This document shows positions 14,091 to 16,584 of a stretch of DNA of 16,584 nt, piece by piece. This stretch comes from Candidatus Atribacter hydrocarboniphilus. GTDB lineage: Bacteria > Atribacterota > Atribacteria > Atribacterales > Atribacteraceae. The stretch's first letter is position 1; the number at the start of each line of letters is the position of its first letter. A model generated the notes under the pieces. It ran no database searches and had not been told where the DNA came from. It saw nothing but the letters and a program-made list of their open reading frames with translations. The stretch covers positions 1 to 16,584 of the forward strand of contig DPKX01000199.1 in the NCBI GenBank assembly GCA_003542295.1. Direction: 5' to 3'. The position numbers and the translations under genes were made by a program.

Positions 14091-14771
14091 CTAGATTTTA
14101 ACAAATTTACCCTTTTTAGCCCCGCAAATGGGACAAACCCAGTCTTCCGGTAAATCTTGAAACAAAACCCCACAATCGACTCCAGAATCAGGATCTCCAT
14201 ACCGAGAGTCATAAATATAACCACAAACCGTGCAGCGGTGCCTTTCTATTTCAACTTTTTCTGCTTCTTCCGGATGAAAGGTTGCAGCAGTTCGCGGTAC
14301 TTTTCCACCCTTGACATCGCGATAATAATTATAGGTCATCGGTTCTGCTTTAGTTAGAAATTCCGATTCAAGTACTTCTCCTAAAAATAGAACATGGGTT
14401 CCGGCATCCAATTTAGAAACCACTTTAGTTTCGACATAAGAAACAGTGTGGTCGGTAACAATGGGGATTCCATTTTTCCCTGAAATAAATTGGCTATTTG
14501 AGAATTTATCAATTTTCTTTCCAGTTTGGAATCCGAAAAGACCGATTAACTGCAAGGGAGCATCTTTATCTAATACTGATATATTATAAAGACCACTTTT
14601 TTTAATGTATTCCAAGGTCAAGCTTTCTTTGTTGACACTGGCAATAATCTGATTAGGAAAGGCTGTTACCTGGACTAAAGCATTGATTATCATTCCATTG
14701 TATTTCCCATTATAACCAGAACTGATAATATACATTCCACAATTTAAAGAGAAAAGAGCATCTAAGTTCAA
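14091..14771 (-). CDS. high-molecular-weight rubredoxin (flavin reductase-rubredoxin fusion)
   Basis: The protein is about 226 residues in two domains. Residues 1-150 form a flavin reductase-like FMN-binding domain ([51 protein letters not shown]). The last 50 residues are a rubredoxin with Cys180, 183, 213 and 216 binding iron (CTVCGYIYD and CPICGAKKG). The same fusion in acetogens (Hrb) passes electrons from NAD(P)H to a flavodiiron protein that reduces oxygen or nitric oxide; no such partner is in the window. Oddly, a fifth cysteine (Cys200) sits where rubredoxins usually have the Pro of PGT. The start is unclear: GTG at 14783 or 14780 lacks ribosome-site spacing, whereas TTG at 14771 follows AAGGTGG suitably and is preferred. 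Own promoter at 14836-14864. Confidence 0.88.
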   Translation of the reverse strand: MNLDALFSLNCGMYIISSGYNGKYNGMIINALVQVTAFPNQIIASVNKESLTLEYIKKSGLYNISVLDKDAPLQLIGLFGFQTGKKIDKFSNSQFISGKNGIPIVTDHTVSYVETKVVSKLDAGTHVLFLGEVLESEFLTKAEPMTYNYYRDVKGGKVPRTAATFHPEEAEKVEIERHRCTVCGYIYDSRYGDPDSGVDCGVLFQDLPEDWVCPICGAKKGKFVKI

Positions 14772-14835
14772 AATTGACACCACCTTTTATCCATGGAGGA
14801 AATTAGGGGAACTCATTCCATATTATGCTTTATAA

Positions 14836-14864
14836 ATTTTACTCGATAAATGGTTTGCTGCCAA
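14836..14864 (-). promoter_or_regulatory. promoter of the rubredoxin fusion gene
   Basis: On the minus strand, TTGGCA (14859-14864), a 17-bp spacer and TAAAAT (14836-14841) are each one base from consensus. The predicted start is near 14829, about 55 nt before the start codon. Confidence 0.65.
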
Positions 14865-14879
14865 ATTAATCTTTTTTTA

Positions 14880-14914
14880 CTCTCCCTTTGGCTAAAGGGA
14901 GAGACTTTTTTTTT
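14880..14914 (+). terminator. terminator-like hairpin without an upstream plus-strand gene
   Basis: CTCTCCCTTT (14880-14889) and AAAGGGAGAG (14894-14903) pair perfectly around GGCT and are followed by AC and nine T. It reads as a strong plus-strand intrinsic terminator, yet both genes to its left are on the minus strand. It also resembles the intergenic hairpin at 237-261. Confidence 0.6.
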
Positions 14915-14993
14915 CGGGTTTCTCACCACCTAAGCTCATCAATTCTTAATTTTTTTATTCGACACAAGACTCACAATTCGCGGTTTTGAGAAT

Positions 14994-15045
14994 GAGATTG
15001 CCACGTCGTCCTGCTAAAAGACGGTTGGACTCCTCGAAATGACGG
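14994..15045 (+). repeat. dispersed hairpin repeat, copy 4
   Basis: This unit, GAGATTGCCACGTCG to CTCGAAATGACGG, matches copy 3 (162-213) closely at the borders and at ACGGTTG. Its internal pairing is weaker (GTCC 15008-15011 with GGAC 15027-15030). The remaining gap to 15189 shows no gene. Confidence 0.75.
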
Positions 15046-15195
15046 TTTTAAGAAAAGTATTTTAATCTCATATAGTACTGTGACGCGGCATGAGGGTCAA
15101 TCTTGGATAAAATTTAGAGGTATTTCACACTGTTAATATTCATGCCAGCTGTCATAAAATTTAAATGAAATATTCCAAAACGGGTAAAATTGTTT

Positions 15196-15201
15196 TATAA
15201 T
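15196..15201 (+). promoter_or_regulatory. TATAAT box placed for a leaderless mRNA
   Basis: A perfect TATAAT ends 6 nt before the ATG at 15208, so transcription would start at or next to the start codon. The -35 region (TTCCAA, 15173-15178) is weak. No Shine-Dalgarno sequence precedes the ATG. Confidence 0.5.
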
Positions 15202-15207
15202 TATTTT

Positions 15208-16377
15208 ATGGTTTACCTTCCTAAAAAAATAACTGATATCGATCAAAAAGTAACAATTCTGGGTGAGTCGGCTCAATATGATTTATGTGGAGCCTGTTCG
15301 AACCAGGTTGAGAGAAAAAGAAATCCTCAAGGTGGATGGATTTATCCTACAGTGACACCCGATGGCGAAAGAGTAAATCTCTTAAAAATTCTCCTTTCCA
15401 ACGACTGTATTCATAACTGCTATTATTGTGGTAATCGTGAAGGACGAAAGGGAGATCGAGTTCGTTTTTCGCCGGAAGAGTTGGTTCGGATATTCCTTAA
15501 CATGAAAGATAGAGGTTTAGTGAAAGGGCTATTTTTAAGTTCAGCAGTTGATAGAAATCCTTTCCAAACCATGGATGATATGATAAAAGTGACCGAACTA
15601 CTGAGGTGGAAATATCATTTTCGAGGATATATTCATCTAAAAATCTTTCCTGAGTCAACCGATGACTATATCGACGCTGCCATTAGGCTGGCTACCCGAG
15701 TTTCAATCAACATTGAAGCTCCTGGTTCTGATTATTTAAAGAGTATTGCTCCTCAAAAGAATTTTAATCGAATATGGAACAGATTTCTTTATCTGAAAAA
15801 GCTTTCTCAAAAGGGGATAAGACCTCGCGCTGGATTCACTACCCAGTTGGTTATCGGAGGAGGTGAAGAAAAAGATCTGGATATTATGAGGACAGTTAGC
15901 ACTCTTTACCATGACTTTTCTATGACCAGAGCTTATTATAGTGCGTTTCATCCAATTAGTGAGACTCCTTTAGCCGAAAAACAACCAGAATCGACTTGGA
16001 GAGAACACCGCCTATATCAGGCTGATTATCTTTTTCGGAAATATCACTTTTCTCTTGATGAAATCATTTTTAACCAAAATGGAAATCTGCCCTTGGAAAT
16101 AGACCCAAAAACTTTATGGGCATTAAATCACCCAGAAATTTTTCCTTTAGAAATTAATACTGCTTCCTATCAGGAGTTACTCAGAATACCAGGCATTGGT
16201 CCAATATCGGCAAAAAGAATTATTCAATTTCGCCAAAAGACTCCTTTTCGTGACTTATCCTCACTTCAAAATTTAGGGATTCGTGCCCAGGTAGCTGCAC
16301 CTTATATTCTTATTTCCGGAAAACAATTCCGGATTCCTCAGCAGCTCTCACTCTTTTCAGAATATATTGCTGGATAA
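15208..16377 (+). CDS. radical SAM protein with C-terminal helix-hairpin-helix (putative DNA modification/repair type)
   Basis: This 389-residue enzyme binds a 4Fe-4S cluster through Cys67, Cys71 and Cys74 in CIHNCYYCGNR, the CxxxCxxC motif of radical SAM enzymes. A cysteine pair, Cys27 and Cys30 (LCGACSNQ), precedes it. Segments LFLSSAVDRNP, GYIHLKIFPES, VSINIEAPG and TTQLVIGGGEE suit the barrel. The C-terminus has a helix-hairpin-helix (INTASYQELLRIPGIGPISAKRI region), a DNA-binding element. This combination matches the family annotated as putative DNA modification/repair radical SAM protein, often encoded beside a uracil-DNA glycosylase-like partner; that partner is not seen before the window ends. 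The ATG at 15208 is preferred to the in-frame TTG at 15190, which lies within the promoter. The reaction is unknown. Confidence 0.85.
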   Translation: MVYLPKKITDIDQKVTILGESAQYDLCGACSNQVERKRNPQGGWIYPTVTPDGERVNLLKILLSNDCIHNCYYCGNREGRKGDRVRFSPEELVRIFLNMKDRGLVKGLFLSSAVDRNPFQTMDDMIKVTELLRWKYHFRGYIHLKIFPESTDDYIDAAIRLATRVSINIEAPGSDYLKSIAPQKNFNRIWNRFLYLKKLSQKGIRPRAGFTTQLVIGGGEEKDLDIMRTVSTLYHDFSMTRAYYSAFHPISETPLAEKQPESTWREHRLYQADYLFRKYHFSLDEIIFNQNGNLPLEIDPKTLWALNHPEIFPLEINTASYQELLRIPGIGPISAKRIIQFRQKTPFRDLSSLQNLGIRAQVAAPYILISGKQFRIPQQLSLFSEYIAG

Positions 16378-16421
16378 ACCCCCAGTCCACTTGTGCGGCA
16401 CCAGATGGATATGAAAAATAT

Positions 16422-16584
16422 GATTCGAGATGCCATAGCATGCCGCTACCTCAATTAAAGAATGAGCACAATTCATTGTGCCCCTACAATTTTATGTTTT
16501 TTATAGGGGCTTGATTTATCATGCCCGTAAGTTTTCAGGATAGTTTTCAGGATAGATCCTCATGCCACTTTTGTGGCACCAGAT
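16422..16584 (+). repeat. ~160-bp dispersed repeat, right copy
   Basis: This is the inverted counterpart of 280-438, ending with GGCACCAGAT at the last base of the window. It carries a 12-bp tandem duplication, GTTTTCAGGATA at 16531-16542 and 16543-16554, absent from the left copy. A further partial copy of its end, CACTTGTGCGGCACCAGAT, lies just before it near 16388-16405, so units may be arrayed head to tail. Confidence 0.85.

Overview
The window looks like chromosomal DNA of an AT-rich, anaerobic bacterium. Genes are led by clear Shine-Dalgarno sites and sigma70-type promoters. Anaerobic life is suggested by a methylcobamide-type methyltransferase, a high-molecular-weight rubredoxin, a two-cluster ferredoxin-like DUF362 protein, an iron-type alcohol dehydrogenase, a radical SAM enzyme and a possible Re-type citrate synthase. 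I cannot assign a phylum from sequence alone; a Clostridia-like or Atribacterota-like lineage would fit, as an impression only.

Layout. 1-450: mosaic of dispersed intergenic repeats. 525-2174 (minus): amtB-glnK ammonium uptake and PII sensing; amtB is split by a one-base frameshift in a run of eight T. 2175-2774: a 600-bp divergent control region with a promoter on each strand, a strong terminator hairpin in the amtB leader and a ~200-nt leader ahead of the plus-strand operon. 2775-5217 (plus): class I aminotransferase plus a homocitrate/Re-citrate synthase family enzyme, closed by an intrinsic terminator. 5355-6221: class II aldolase. 6432-6848: small membrane protein, meeting tail-to-tail with a minus-strand UroD/MtaA-like methyltransferase (6845-7888). 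8095-8762 (minus): yjbQ overlapping a CsoR/RcnR/FrmR-family gene by ATGA, with a 19-bp perfect palindrome upstream. 9336-10451 (plus): DUF362 ferredoxin protein.

10510-12412 is a decayed mobile region: a 1241-bp IS3-family element with nonsense and frameshift lesions abuts a truncated, frameshifted tyrosine recombinase, which lies next to the 3' end of an intact tRNA-Val(UAC) gene. This looks like a fossil of an element integrated at a tRNA. 12493-13656 (minus): YqhD/Bdh-type alcohol dehydrogenase whose terminator runs into the tRNA promoter. 14091-14771 (minus): flavin reductase-rubredoxin fusion. 15208-16377 (plus): radical SAM protein with a C-terminal helix-hairpin-helix, probably read from a leaderless mRNA. 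13740-14000, 14880-15050 and 16380-16584 are again repeat-rich.

The left third is plausibly a nitrogen/glutamate module: ammonium entry and PII on one side of a shared control region, and enzymes that could feed 2-oxoglutarate and amino-group transfer on the other. No clear new defence or mobile system is visible. The best leads are the amtB frameshift with its leader terminator, the CsoR-family protein with altered ligand residues plus its palindrome, hairpin repeats whose arms differ but keep pairing, and a ~160-bp repeat present in inverted orientation at both ends of the window.
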